DNA of 62,285 nt from Caldilineales bacterium (lineage in GTDB: Bacteria > Chloroflexota > Anaerolineae > J102): positions 1 through 62,285 of the forward strand of contig JAGFJG010000129.1 in the NCBI GenBank assembly GCA_024102915.1. Direction: 5' to 3'. Of the stretch, positions 38,601-47,783 are shown piece by piece. The stretch's first letter is position 1, and each line of letters opens with the position of its first letter. The position numbers and the translations under genes were made by a program. Under the pieces are notes generated by a model that was given only the letters and a program-made list of their open reading frames with translations, was not told where the DNA came from and made no database searches.

Positions 38601-38699
38601 AATGCCATTTTATACCGACTAGGATGTGGTGTCGAGAAGGGTTATTCCCTCTCAAATTCCCCCCTTTCCTGTTGGCGTCGGCTGAATTTACAAACTCCC

Positions 38700-40019
38700 T
38701 CAACCCGAACGACTGACTTCCGCCTCGCACCAACGCATGACGAATGCCAGCAAGCTTTCCCAAAAGGCGAAGACGCTGTCCAACTCGACATATTCGTCCG
38801 CGGCGTGGGCGTTGCCGCCAGCCGGGCCGAAGATTACGCCCGGCATGCCGAAGATATGCTGCAAGGCGAACAGATCGCAGGGATAGGGCGCGCCCAACAC
38901 ATCCGGCTTGCGACCGGTCGCCATTTCCGTGCTCCCGACCAGCGCCGTCACCAGGGCGTGATCGGCAGCCATGCTGGTGGGGACCATCCACCGCCGCCGA
39001 AAGTGCAATTCGGGTCGGGTGGCGAAGGCGGTCGGGTGCAGGCGGACGAGATCGTCCAGCCAGTCTTGCACCTCTCCCAGCACATCCTCTCGCCTCTCTC
39101 CCGGTAAGGTCTGCGCAATCAATTCGAGCTTCCCATCCGGCGGCACAGCGATAGGAACCTGGCTGCCCCATCCACCCGCATAGATTTTCGTCACCTGCAC
39201 GGGCATGGGATCGGGATAACTCTGATAGAGCGCGGGGACGGGATGCGAGCGGCGGCTGGCGCGTAAGTCATCGAGATGCGTCAACACAAGACCGATCTGC
39301 TGCACGACATCGACCTGCGCTTCGCCGCCCGTGCCCACATCCAACCATGTGGTATCGTGATTTGTGAAAAGTACATCGGTGATCAGCGCCCCGCGCGCAG
39401 CCGGGTAAACCTGCAAGCCGGTCACTTCGGGGATGATGGCGGCGTCCATCGTGCCGTGCCGCAACCGCCCGGCGATGGTGGAATTGACCCCGGCTTCCTC
39501 CTCATCCACCACGCTTTCATAACTCAGGCTTCCTCCGAGACGAATACCTTGCTCGACCAGCGCCCTGACTAAGACCAGCATCGCTCCCATCGCCCCCTTC
39601 ATGTCCACCGACCCCAAACCGTACAGCCGCCCATCCCTGATCTCCCCGCCAAAGGGCTCGACCGACCAGGCGTTCTCGCCCAGGGCGACCGTGTCCATCT
39701 GCCCGGTCAGCAAGAGGGAGCGCCCGCCACCCGTTCCCGGCAAAACAGTCGAAACATTGGGACGGTCGGTGTAGTCGCGGCCCGGCCAATAATACGGATG
39801 CGATTCCAGCTCTGCCACCGCGGTCGGCTCGTACATGTCTACGTCCAGACCCAGGCCGTGCAGATAGTCTGTCACATAGACCTGCCCAGCTTTCTCGTTC
39901 CCGGTGGGTGGCGTGTTTTCGGTGGGAATGCGGACCAAATCTTGCATCACCCGCACGATTTCATCCTGATATTTCAACCGCATTTCGCGAGCGAAAGCGG
40001 CAAAATCGTTCCTATCCAT
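38700..40019 (-). CDS. M20-family peptidase-like protein with altered metal ligand
   Basis: 439 aa, ArgE/DapE/CPG2-like. Most M20 motifs are present: GSVDMKGAMGAM (bridging Asp and following residues), VVDEEEAG (catalytic Glu pair) and a late HAADEYVE (C-terminal His ligand). The first motif, normally GHxD, reads GQMD here (Q107, D109; codon CAG), so a zinc-binding His is replaced by Gln. Activity could be weak, altered or absent. The gene is a member of the minus-strand catabolic cluster. It precedes the HepT/MntA-like pair. Confidence 0.82.
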   Translation of the reverse strand: MDRNDFAAFAREMRLKYQDEIVRVMQDLVRIPTENTPPTGNEKAGQVYVTDYLHGLGLDVDMYEPTAVAELESHPYYWPGRDYTDRPNVSTVLPGTGGGRSLLLTGQMDTVALGENAWSVEPFGGEIRDGRLYGLGSVDMKGAMGAMLVLVRALVEQGIRLGGSLSYESVVDEEEAGVNSTIAGRLRHGTMDAAIIPEVTGLQVYPAARGALITDVLFTNHDTTWLDVGTGGEAQVDVVQQIGLVLTHLDDLRASRRSHPVPALYQSYPDPMPVQVTKIYAGGWGSQVPIAVPPDGKLELIAQTLPGERREDVLGEVQDWLDDLVRLHPTAFATRPELHFRRRWMVPTSMAADHALVTALVGSTEMATGRKPDVLGAPYPCDLFALQHIFGMPGVIFGPAGGNAHAADEYVELDSVFAFWESLLAFVMRWCEAEVSRSG

Positions 40020-40040
40020 CTATCACACAAACCAATGAGA

Positions 40041-40104
40041 TGATATTGGGTATTGGATATTGGCGATTCGTCGCAGTGACCAATACCCAATATCCAATAC
40101 CTGA
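40041..40104. repeat. Boundary micro-repeat, inverted (GGTATTGGATATTGG)
   Basis: A perfect 15-bp inverted pair, 40049-40063 and 40087-40101, with extra TATTGGG copies. It resembles the repeat at 42272-42356. Confidence 0.85.
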
Positions 40105-40110
40105 ACTCCC

Positions 40111-41280
40111 TCACGCAATTTCGATGATCTCGCGGCGGTACGACGTCAATTCCTCGATGCCATCCTCGGTGACGATCAGACCGTCCTCGTAGCGCATGCC
40201 GTACTCGCCGTCACTCAGCCACACATCGACATTGAATTGCATGTTGGGCTGGATGATCGTGTCGCTGCCTGCGCCCAACCACAGCCCCTCCACCTCGGAT
40301 GTGCCCGTGCCGTGCGCTGGCCCGTACAGCGTGAATTCCTCGAAGCCGTACTTGCTGAGCGTGTCGTGATAATTCTGAAACACCTCTTTGGCGGCGATGC
40401 CGGGGCGGATGTCGCGCAGCGCCCCGTTCACACCTTCCAATGCCACGGCCATCAACTCGCGCGCTCGCGGCGGGGCTTCGCCGATGACAAAGGGACGGCA
40501 CATATTGCCGCAATAGCCCATATACTTCGCCCCGAAAGTTAGCTGCACCAGCTCATCGCGACGGATGCGGCGGTCGGTGGAGCGGCACAGACTTTGGCGG
40601 GTGTTGGGGCCGGAGCACACCCAGATCGGATAGGAGGTGCCCTCAGCGCCCAAATGTTTCATGGTGTTATGGGCGGCGGCCTCGATCTGCCATTCGGGCA
40701 TACCTTCGCCGGCCGTGGTCATGGCGTCGATCATCGCCTGCTCGGTGATCCAATACGCCTTGCGAATCACTGCCAGCTCATAGTCCGATTTGATCGCCCG
40801 CACACCCAGGAGGATGTCGTCGGCGGGTACAAACTCGGCATTCGGGGCGGCGTCCTTCAGGTCAGCAAGGATGAGGTGGGGGAAGATATTCCAGTCGGTG
40901 ACGCCGATACGGTTGGGGTTGTAGTCGCACACGGCTGCGAGGATCGAACGAAAATCCTCGTAGGTCACAGGCGGCACCCAGTCGGGGGCTGAGCTTTCGA
41001 CAAAGGCGGGGTGAATGCGGATGTCTGTGATGCGCGAGAATTGTTTGGCGAATTCGTAGGATTCCGGCCCGCCAGTGACGAGCGCGGGCTCGCCTTGGCG
41101 CGGCACGACAATGCCGCAGAAATCGAAGAAGGGCCAGAAGTCCGCCAGATAACGGCTGCTGGCCGGCTCTGATTCGGAGGAATAGGTGACGATGACATCG
41201 AGTTCCGCCGCCGCCATCGCCGCCTGCAAGCGCGCAATCCGGTTTCGATAATCGGAATCAGGGATCATGGTCGTTCGCAT
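40111..41280 (-). CDS. M24 peptidase / creatinase-like protein with lost metal Asp residues
   Basis: 389 aa with a creatinase-type N-terminal domain (residues 10-150) and a pita-bread C-terminal domain. In active M24 peptidases two Asp bind metal in the block D..G......D..R. Here that block reads LTFGAKYMGYCGNMCRPF, so T248 and N259 replace both. H323 (GPAHGTG) and E365 (MRYEDG) remain. This is the pattern of metal-free relatives such as creatinase or ectoine hydrolase, which cut C-N bonds without metal. Probably a hydrolase of a small amide or amidine, but the substrate is unknown. Confidence 0.8.
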   Translation of the reverse strand: MRTTMIPDSDYRNRIARLQAAMAAAELDVIVTYSSESEPASSRYLADFWPFFDFCGIVVPRQGEPALVTGGPESYEFAKQFSRITDIRIHPAFVESSAPDWVPPVTYEDFRSILAAVCDYNPNRIGVTDWNIFPHLILADLKDAAPNAEFVPADDILLGVRAIKSDYELAVIRKAYWITEQAMIDAMTTAGEGMPEWQIEAAAHNTMKHLGAEGTSYPIWVCSGPNTRQSLCRSTDRRIRRDELVQLTFGAKYMGYCGNMCRPFVIGEAPPRARELMAVALEGVNGALRDIRPGIAAKEVFQNYHDTLSKYGFEEFTLYGPAHGTGTSEVEGLWLGAGSDTIIQPNMQFNVDVWLSDGEYGMRYEDGLIVTEDGIEELTSYRREIIEIA

Positions 41281-41299
41281 GGCATCAAACCTCGCTTCG

Positions 41300-41332
41300 A
41301 GGTGCGTCGCACTTCCAAAGTGCGACGCACCT
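41300..41332. repeat. GC-rich perfect hairpin (15-bp stem)
   Basis: AGGTGCGTCGCACTT (41300-41314) and its complement (41318-41332) with a three-base loop lie between the NagB-like stop and the M24 start on the minus strand. No T run, so not a classical terminator. Confidence 0.85.
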
Positions 41333-41336
41333 GCTT

Positions 41337-42254
41337 TCAGGACATATGGATTTCAACGTCATCGGCCACTGGCCCCCAGATCGTATACGTTCCGGGCACG
41401 GTTTGCAGCAATGAGCCGGGAACCAGCGTATTCACGCGGCCATGCGCGCACAGTCGGGCGATGAAACGTTGCCAGCTCACCCCGCCGCCCAGGTAGCCAT
41501 CCAGCCAGAAACTACGGTCGCGAGCGCCGACGATTTGGGCCGGGCCGATGGTGGCCGCCTTGGGCGGAACCCACGACCAGTCGCCGCCAAAAGAGTGCAA
41601 AGCGTTCTGCATAATCGTCATCGGCGTCAGTTCCACGATGCGCGGGCCAGCCTGCTTGTAGGCTTCCAGATCATCGCCGAATTCCTCGCCCAGGTCCGAT
41701 TCCCAGAATGCGATGTGGCCGCACCAGCCGATGCCGCCGTAGCAGACATCCGCCCCGCCCAGGTCGTCGATCATTTTGCCATAGTCGTTGATGTTGGCGG
41801 AGTTAGGGAAATGAATCTGTTCGAGCGGAGGCCGCAGTTCGGGGTCGATACGCAGGAAAAAGTTGTCCATCATCGCCGTTTGGAAGGAGCCCGACCAGTC
41901 CGCCGGCGCGGTATTGCCATCCTGATCGGCGTATTCGTCCATGTTGAAGGTATGGACATGGTGCATGGGGATGCGCAGGCCATTGATCATGTGGGCGGCG
42001 ATGGCGTATTGCGGCATAGGTCCGACCGGGAAAATGCCCACAAATTCACGGACTTCATCCAACGCGTTTTGGATGCGGGTGACGATATCGGCGGCGAAAG
42101 CGCCATAGAACTCGGCTACGTCATCGATGACGCCGATCCTGAATTCGGGGTTAGCGTGTGTGGTGATGTCGTCGCGCTTGATAGCGCGCACGCGTTCACA
42201 CTCAGCCAGGTCACGAAACGAGATAAATTTAGCCAAATCGTATGCGAAACTCAC
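41337..42254 (-). CDS. NagB-family glucosamine-6-phosphate deaminase/isomerase-like protein
   Basis: 305 aa from GTG 42254, preceded by AGGAGG six bases upstream; the longer frame runs through repeat sequence. NagB-like motifs are TFNMDEYA (D106) and GIGWCGHIAFWE. In NagB the second motif is GxGxDGHIAFNE, where Asp helps the His in ring opening. Here C178 takes that Asp position while H180 and E185 stay. It may therefore deaminate or isomerise an unusual (amino)sugar phosphate. Neighbours include a PIG-L deacetylase and a ROK regulator. Confidence 0.78.
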   Translation of the reverse strand: MSFAYDLAKFISFRDLAECERVRAIKRDDITTHANPEFRIGVIDDVAEFYGAFAADIVTRIQNALDEVREFVGIFPVGPMPQYAIAAHMINGLRIPMHHVHTFNMDEYADQDGNTAPADWSGSFQTAMMDNFFLRIDPELRPPLEQIHFPNSANINDYGKMIDDLGGADVCYGGIGWCGHIAFWESDLGEEFGDDLEAYKQAGPRIVELTPMTIMQNALHSFGGDWSWVPPKAATIGPAQIVGARDRSFWLDGYLGGGVSWQRFIARLCAHGRVNTLVPGSLLQTVPGTYTIWGPVADDVEIHMS

Positions 42255-42271
42255 ATTGGTCCTCCTGGATG

Positions 42272-42356
42272 GATGGATATTGGGTACCGGGTAATGGGTA
42301 TTGAGCACTGGTCGACGCTGACAGCTTCCAATTCCCAATACCCAATATCAAATTTC
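42272..42356. repeat. Boundary micro-repeat, inverted (GATATTGGGTA / TACCCAATATC)
   Basis: GATATTGGGTACCGGGTAATG on the left and CCAATACCCAATATC on the right are imperfectly inverted. The core GATATTGGGTA is shared with 40041-40104. Confidence 0.7.
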
Positions 42357-42366
42357 GATTATCGGC

Positions 42367-43380
42367 TCATGCGAACTCAGGCACACGTACGGGCTGGCCG
42401 ATCTCGGCGGAGTATTCGGCTGCCAGACATGCCTGCACGGCCGCCAATGACTCTTCCGGGGTGATGATGCTGGGCGGCGTGCCATCGACAATGCAGTTCA
42501 GAAAATAGCCCAGTTCTTCTGCCAGCGCCCCGCCGCGCACGCCCGGCCGGATCTCAGGCCAGTAGGTGGGGTCGGGCGTATACGAGCCGTCTTTCGCCAC
42601 CACCTGCAGGCTGGGATAAGTTTCCTGCAAATAGACGCCGCCCTCCGTGCCGATGATCTCCATGCGCTCGTCCGGGAAATAGCCCTTGTGGTCGGGCATG
42701 CACCAGATGTTTTCGCACACGCCAATCGCCCCGGTATCGAACCGATACATCGTGAACCCGATATCCGGGTATTTGTGGCCGTGGACGTTCAGGGTCTGGG
42801 CGTAGGCCGTTTCGATTTTGGCGCCGGTGTACCAGAGCATGATGTCCGTATCATGGACGCCATCGCCGATGATGGGTCCGATCTTGGGCAGTACCGCCGT
42901 GCCAATGGAAACTGGCACATTGCGCCTGGCGTAGATCGAGACGATTTTTCCGATCTTGCCCGCCTCGATCTCGCGCTTGACCGCGGCATAGCGCGGGTTG
43001 AACCGCACGATATGGCCGACCATGAAGTACTTGTCCGAGGCGTTGGCGGCATCGACGATGGCGCGACAGTCGGTCACGGTGGACGCCATGGGTTTTTCTA
43101 AAAACACATGTTTGCCCGCGGCAATGGCAGCCAAAGCCGGCCCGGTGTGCTGATCCCACATGGTCGTGATGCTCACCGCCTCCAACTCCGGATCAGCTAG
43201 CATCTCGTTGTAGTCGGTGTACAGATTGCTGACGCCGAACTTTTCGCCGACCTGCTTCAGCCGAGATTCGGTGCGGGTGCATAGTGAATGGATTTCCACA
43301 TTTGGCAAAGATGCCAGGGCTTCACCATGAAATTCACCGAACCAGCCCAGGCCGATGATGCCGAGTTTAACTTTTTTCAT
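42367..43380 (-). CDS. Gfo/Idh/MocA-family oxidoreductase (copy 1)
   Basis: 337 aa. The N-terminal Rossmann fold starts IGLGWFGEFHGEAL and the conserved EKPM motif (FLEKPMASTV) follows. The C-terminal alpha/beta domain has a DTDIMLWYTGA segment that carries a catalytic-type His/Asp region. It oxidises or reduces a hydroxyl of a sugar or cyclitol with NAD(P). It is one of two such genes in the cluster (the other at 44581-45585), which suggests oxidation followed by reduction at different carbons. Confidence 0.9.
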   Translation of the reverse strand: MKKVKLGIIGLGWFGEFHGEALASLPNVEIHSLCTRTESRLKQVGEKFGVSNLYTDYNEMLADPELEAVSITTMWDQHTGPALAAIAAGKHVFLEKPMASTVTDCRAIVDAANASDKYFMVGHIVRFNPRYAAVKREIEAGKIGKIVSIYARRNVPVSIGTAVLPKIGPIIGDGVHDTDIMLWYTGAKIETAYAQTLNVHGHKYPDIGFTMYRFDTGAIGVCENIWCMPDHKGYFPDERMEIIGTEGGVYLQETYPSLQVVAKDGSYTPDPTYWPEIRPGVRGGALAEELGYFLNCIVDGTPPSIITPEESLAAVQACLAAEYSAEIGQPVRVPEFA

Positions 43381-43430
43381 GACCGGTTATTCATCCTTGT
43401 AATGCGTAACTTGTACGACAACATGCCTTG

Positions 43431-43772
43431 TTATTCTGTTTTGTGCCAGTCATGCCCCAGGTCGCTGTGCATGTATTCGAAGACAGCGCCATCTTTGAGT
43501 ACAAAGACGACGGTCAGCGACTCTGTGGCTTTGAATGGGCCGAGTAAGATGGGCGAGTCTGCAATGGCTTCTTCAAGATTGGGCACCTGGAAGGCGATAT
43601 GGGGTAGATTTCGCACGGGGCCAGTCACAGGCGAGTCCGGCTCGTAGCGCAAGTATTCCACTTTGTATGGGTGGTCTTGCGGGTTGGTGACCCAAACGCG
43701 GGTCTCTTCCACCCACATTTCCCCGGGTTGTACGTCGTCGGTGGGGAGACCGACATGATCGAAATCTCTCAT
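43431..43772 (-). CDS. VOC/glyoxalase-superfamily-like protein
   Basis: 113 aa, a single small beta-alpha module. FDHVGLPTD at the N-terminus, PHIAFQVPNLEEAI in the middle and VFVLKDGAVFEYM at the end resemble one glyoxalase/bleomycin-resistance half (VOC), where His and Glu bind metal. Only one unit is present, so a dimer would be needed. It may isomerise a ring-opened sugar or a keto intermediate. Its position in the operon supports co-function only. Confidence 0.6.
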   Translation of the reverse strand: MRDFDHVGLPTDDVQPGEMWVEETRVWVTNPQDHPYKVEYLRYEPDSPVTGPVRNLPHIAFQVPNLEEAIADSPILLGPFKATESLTVVFVLKDGAVFEYMHSDLGHDWHKTE

Positions 43773-43824
43773 GTAAACTCCTTGGTTTGCCTTTGTCAGA
43801 ATGAGATAAGACTCAAGTTGCGTA

Positions 43825-44526
43825 TTAGGGGAGAAGCCGTCGAGTTACCGTGCGCGGCCAGACATCGGCAAACCGAAAACCCTCGGCATATCTAACACCG
43901 CATTGGGTTCCTCGCGAACGAGCCATCGTTTCCATAAATTCCAGAATGTCGACGTTGTCGTGCTCCTTAAGCCATGTGACCTGACTTTCATGACAAGAAA
44001 GCATGCGCTGTTTTGTTTCGTAGGTTTCCGTAATGTCAACGTATTCTGTGGGCACAAAACCCTTACTCGCAGGCGTGTCCATATAATAGATTGGCGTCAC
44101 TAACGGATAAGCGGGATGATCGGTCTTGATGTTTGGCAGGGTTGCCAGGAAACTTGCGGCAAAAACCAATTGGCTGACGATACGATGATCGGCGTGATAG
44201 TCATGCGGCCAATGCGTTATGATGACATCCGGGCGCGCCCGACGAATGGCATCTGCGAAAATCAATCTCGTCTCGCGATCATCGAAGATGAACATGTCAG
44301 GATAGCCAAGCGGGATAAACTCCGCCCCGATAATACTTGCTGCACTCTGAGCTTCTTGTCCTCTAATGCGTGTAAGCTCTACCGGGCCAATGGCGGTATG
44401 ACCGCCTGAACCGTCACAGGCCACGCACATAATAGCGTCGTGTCCCGCTTGAACCGCTCGCACAAGGGTTCCGGCGCAGAACATCTCAATGTCGTCTGGG
44501 TGAGCTCCGACGGCCATGTAGCGCAT
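43825..44526 (-). CDS. PIG-L-family N-deacetylase
   Basis: 233 aa. The zinc site is complete: GAHPDDIEMFCAGT (AHPDD) and HWPHDYHADHRIV (HxDH). Members such as MshB, BshB and the PIG-L enzymes remove N-acetyl groups from GlcNAc-linked compounds. In this cluster it would free an amino group before the NagB-like deaminase acts, which is inference. It starts 54 bp after the second oxidoreductase gene. Confidence 0.92.
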   Translation of the reverse strand: MRYMAVGAHPDDIEMFCAGTLVRAVQAGHDAIMCVACDGSGGHTAIGPVELTRIRGQEAQSAASIIGAEFIPLGYPDMFIFDDRETRLIFADAIRRARPDVIITHWPHDYHADHRIVSQLVFAASFLATLPNIKTDHPAYPLVTPIYYMDTPASKGFVPTEYVDITETYETKQRMLSCHESQVTWLKEHDNVDILEFMETMARSRGTQCGVRYAEGFRFADVWPRTVTRRLLP

Positions 44527-44580
44527 TGTAACTTTCTTCGTTATGAAAACTCTTTGGATCTGGTGTGATCAATTGGCGGT

Positions 44581-45585
44581 TCAGAATGATACGACCTGAT
44601 CCGTCTCAATGGATCGACGTGCCGCCAGCGCCGTGGCAACTGCCAGTCGACCCTGTTCAGGAGTGCCTCGTTCACATGCTCGGCCCAAGCGGATACTCTC
44701 GACAAAGTGCTTTGTCATGTTCACATATCCATCGCCAGCTTCGAATTCAAGTCCATAAGGTGATTTGCCATGTTCGTAGACAGTAAGGCCGGAACCGCCA
44801 GCGTCTCGGGAGTCGACCTGTACACCACCAGCGCGAAAGCTGAACTCGATTGAGCCTCTCTCGCATAGCACCGTAAGCGTCATTGTGAAGGGATATTCTG
44901 GCGGCTGTAGGGCATTGCCTTCAGCGAATGCTTTGACATCTCCGTAATCGATCAGGGACATCGCTAAATCCCATCCGCCGGTTTCGGGACTGCGTTGACC
45001 ACGGGTATAGATGTTTTTGGGTGATCCAAACAGCCAGTTGAGCATGTCCAAGTCATGAATATGAAGGTCAAGCACTTCGCCACCTGACAATTTCGGATCC
45101 AGGAACCACTCAGCCCAACGCGGCGGGCCCAGGCGGCGGGTGGCTGTCGCAGCTAAGGGTTTTCCCAACTGACCACTTTTTAGGAATTCGGAAATGGCCA
45201 TGTACTCTGGCCAGAAGCGCAGTGTCTGGCCGATCATAAGCACTCGATTCGATTGTTTAGCAACGGCAATCAGTTCATCACATTCCTCAACCGAGAGACC
45301 CATCGGTTTTTCTAATAGCACATGTTTTCCAGCTTCCAGAGCAGCAAGGGTAAGGTCCTTGTGAAGATAGGTGGGTAAAGTATTGCTGACTGCATCGATG
45401 TCTGGATCGGTGGCCAACGCCAGTGCATCTGTGAACGGTCTCGCGTCATATTTTCCCGCCAATGTGTGTGCCTTCTCGGTAGATCGAGATGAAATTCCGA
45501 CTATTTGCACATCTGGAACTTGGGCGAAGGCTTCTGCATGGGTAGCCCCCATGAATCCTGCGCCAAGGATACCGATTTTCAGCAT
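44581..45585 (-). CDS. Gfo/Idh/MocA-family oxidoreductase (copy 2)
   Basis: 334 aa. Rossmann motif GILGAGFMGATHAEAF and EKPMGLSVEECD are clear, then a DLHIHDLDMLNWLFG segment with the catalytic-type His and Asp. It is only distantly similar to the copy at 42367-43380, so it is not a recent duplicate. A sugar or inositol dehydrogenase role is likely; the exact substrate is unknown. Confidence 0.91.
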   Translation of the reverse strand: MLKIGILGAGFMGATHAEAFAQVPDVQIVGISSRSTEKAHTLAGKYDARPFTDALALATDPDIDAVSNTLPTYLHKDLTLAALEAGKHVLLEKPMGLSVEECDELIAVAKQSNRVLMIGQTLRFWPEYMAISEFLKSGQLGKPLAATATRRLGPPRWAEWFLDPKLSGGEVLDLHIHDLDMLNWLFGSPKNIYTRGQRSPETGGWDLAMSLIDYGDVKAFAEGNALQPPEYPFTMTLTVLCERGSIEFSFRAGGVQVDSRDAGGSGLTVYEHGKSPYGLEFEAGDGYVNMTKHFVESIRLGRACERGTPEQGRLAVATALAARRSIETDQVVSF

Positions 45586-45668
45586 GGCGTTTCTCCTTTT
45601 ACCTAGTTGGCATGATCGCCCGCAAGGATGTCTTGACGTATCTTATCTGGCACCTCACGGGCGAAACG

Positions 45669-46472
45669 TTATTTCAGACCAAGACCGCTTAATGTCTCGT
45701 AAGACACCTTCATAGCCCTATCAACTTCCGCCAACGGAGGCCAAGGCTCACCCTGAAATTCAATTTCAACGCTCAGCGGGCCAGAGAAACCGACATCGTC
45801 CAATATACTGAGCACTTTAGCAAAATTGACGTAGCCCTCACCTACCCCCGGGAAATTCCATTCGCGGACTTCGCCGGCTTTATCCTTCAGATGAACGTGC
45901 GCAAGGTAGGGCGCAGCCTTTGCGATATCATCAACTGCTTGCACGTTGCCATAAAAGATGCAGTTGGCGGTATCGTAGTTGATCAACACATTGGGACGAT
46001 CGATTTCCTGGATGAGTGGAACCGACAGTGCTGCACTGGCCATAATATCGCCGTGAATCTCGAGGGCCAGCATAACATCACGAGCTGCCGCGTAGTCGGC
46101 GAGATCATGAATGTGTCCCATGAAAGCGCTCTTGTCCTCATTTTCGCTGTAATGTCCACCGATGGCTGTACACATGATCGTAACCCCCAGCTTTTGACAT
46201 AGGTCAACCGCTTTCTTTCCATCCACGACGCCTGCTGCTGTGGTCAGATCAGAATGGCCGCTCAACGAAGATATTTGCAAACCCCAATGTTTCAGCTTAG
46301 CTTGTATTTCTGCAATGTTGGCGTCGGTTGCATCCAACGGCACATGCTCGGTCCAGCCTTTCACAGCAGAGAGTTCGACATACTTGAAACCAGCTTTAGC
46401 GATCCCAGCCAGGGATTCATCGAGACTATAGGTATGGTAGCTATTGGTATGTCCTGCCAGTATGTTGTTCAT
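45669..46472 (-). CDS. Xylose isomerase-like TIM-barrel sugar epimerase/isomerase
   Basis: 267 aa, a single TIM barrel of the AP-endonuclease-2/IolE/hydroxypyruvate isomerase superfamily. Metal ligands are seen in ALEIHGD (Glu), INYDTANCIFYG (Asp), HVHLKDKAGEVREW (His) and VEIEFQGE (Glu). It likely moves a carbonyl or inverts a hydroxyl of the sugar intermediate made by the neighbouring dehydrogenases. Confidence 0.87.
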   Translation of the reverse strand: MNNILAGHTNSYHTYSLDESLAGIAKAGFKYVELSAVKGWTEHVPLDATDANIAEIQAKLKHWGLQISSLSGHSDLTTAAGVVDGKKAVDLCQKLGVTIMCTAIGGHYSENEDKSAFMGHIHDLADYAAARDVMLALEIHGDIMASAALSVPLIQEIDRPNVLINYDTANCIFYGNVQAVDDIAKAAPYLAHVHLKDKAGEVREWNFPGVGEGYVNFAKVLSILDDVGFSGPLSVEIEFQGEPWPPLAEVDRAMKVSYETLSGLGLK

Positions 46473-46586
46473 TTGCTTCGTCCTTTAGGGAAATAGTTGT
46501 GATAAGGCTAGTAGCTCTGATTCGGTCACTGTAATCCGCCATTCAAAGGGGAGCGAGTTCTCAATTGACCCCGCTCCCCATGGTCA

Positions 46587-47783
46587 TCAGTTACACTCTA
46601 GCACAGAAACATTCTGCCATTCTTCGTTGAGTTGGAAGTTCTCGGCGTCTTGCTTGACACGTTCTTTGTCGAAGTTGTTGGCCGCCTCCACAAACTGATT
46701 GGTCACTACGTCTTCGACCGCTAGCCGGTTCTCGATCTGACCCAGATCGAAGACGGTCTGAATGTAGTTGTCCCAGTTGTCCATGTCATGGTAACCGTAG
46801 CCCAGACCGAGTTCATAGCTCTCGTAATAACCACAGGCCAACTGTAACATGGAATCGAGCGCCAGTTGAGGCGTCATCTGTTCCTGCAATGCAGGGAACT
46901 GCTCATATGTAATCTGAGCGGCAGCGCGCGGGTTCTGTCGTGCAAAGTCGAGCCCCATTGCGACGCACTGGAAGAATCGACTCCACATATCAACCTTGTC
47001 AGGATCGTCCAGGTCCGACTTACGAATATCATAACCATTTGAAGGGTGGTCTGAGAAATCGTTACCTACGATGTAATCCAGTTCCAATCCCTGCGCATCC
47101 CACTGGGCGGCTAATCCACGCCATGCCAGCGCGGCATCGGCCTGACCCTGAGCGACTACTTGACCCCACTGCGCACCGCCAACTACATACTCGACATCAG
47201 CTGGATCAACTCCTGCCTCAATCAAGATCGGGTCAACAACGACGTTGGCGCCAGGAGCCCACAGTGAAATACTCTTGCCCTTCAGATCCGCGATGCTTTT
47301 GATATCGGAGCCTTTCGGAACGGCGAAATCAAAGACCTGACCCATCATCATTTCCCACGCCAGGATGACTGGAATGCCGGTATCGATACTTGTTACCAAC
47401 ACACCAGGCGAGGGATATCCGGCATCAGCTTGTCCCTCGGCTACCAAACGCGTGACAGCGAGAGATTCCTGCGGTCCGGGCTGAAGTTCAAGGTCAATAC
47501 CGAGTTCGGAGCAATATCCCATTTCAATGGCGGACCAGAGGTTGTTATCATCCATAACCTCTAGTGTCCCGCGAGGAGATACCCAGACGACTTTATCCAT
47601 TGGCATTTCAGCGGGTTCCTCGGCAGCCGGTTCTTCAACTGCGGGTTCCTCGGCAGCCGGTTCCTCCGCGGCTGGGGCTGCAGGCGCTGCAGGCTGTGGT
47701 GCGGCGCAGGCTGCTACCAGGATGCCTAGAGCCAATATCACGATCACAAGAAATGCATTTCGCACAACTACGTTGCTTTTCAT
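46587..47783 (-). CDS. ABC transporter substrate-binding lipoprotein (NMT1/SsuA-like)
   Basis: 398 aa from ATG 47783, preceded by AAGGAGAG; the frame extends to 47819 without support. The signal peptide ends at the lipobox LVAAC, so it is a lipoprotein. An Ala-Glu-Glu-Pro linker (AAEEPAAEEPAVEEP) follows. The remaining body is of the NMT1/THI5-like family that binds taurine, nitrate, thiamine precursors and other small molecules (VEYVVGGAQWGQVVAQGQADA). The transporter type does not fit ordinary sugars, so the imported compound is probably a small charged conjugate. Confidence 0.88.
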   Translation of the reverse strand: MKSNVVVRNAFLVIVILALGILVAACAAPQPAAPAAPAAEEPAAEEPAVEEPAAEEPAEMPMDKVVWVSPRGTLEVMDDNNLWSAIEMGYCSELGIDLELQPGPQESLAVTRLVAEGQADAGYPSPGVLVTSIDTGIPVILAWEMMMGQVFDFAVPKGSDIKSIADLKGKSISLWAPGANVVVDPILIEAGVDPADVEYVVGGAQWGQVVAQGQADAALAWRGLAAQWDAQGLELDYIVGNDFSDHPSNGYDIRKSDLDDPDKVDMWSRFFQCVAMGLDFARQNPRAAAQITYEQFPALQEQMTPQLALDSMLQLACGYYESYELGLGYGYHDMDNWDNYIQTVFDLGQIENRLAVEDVVTNQFVEAANNFDKERVKQDAENFQLNEEWQNVSVLECN

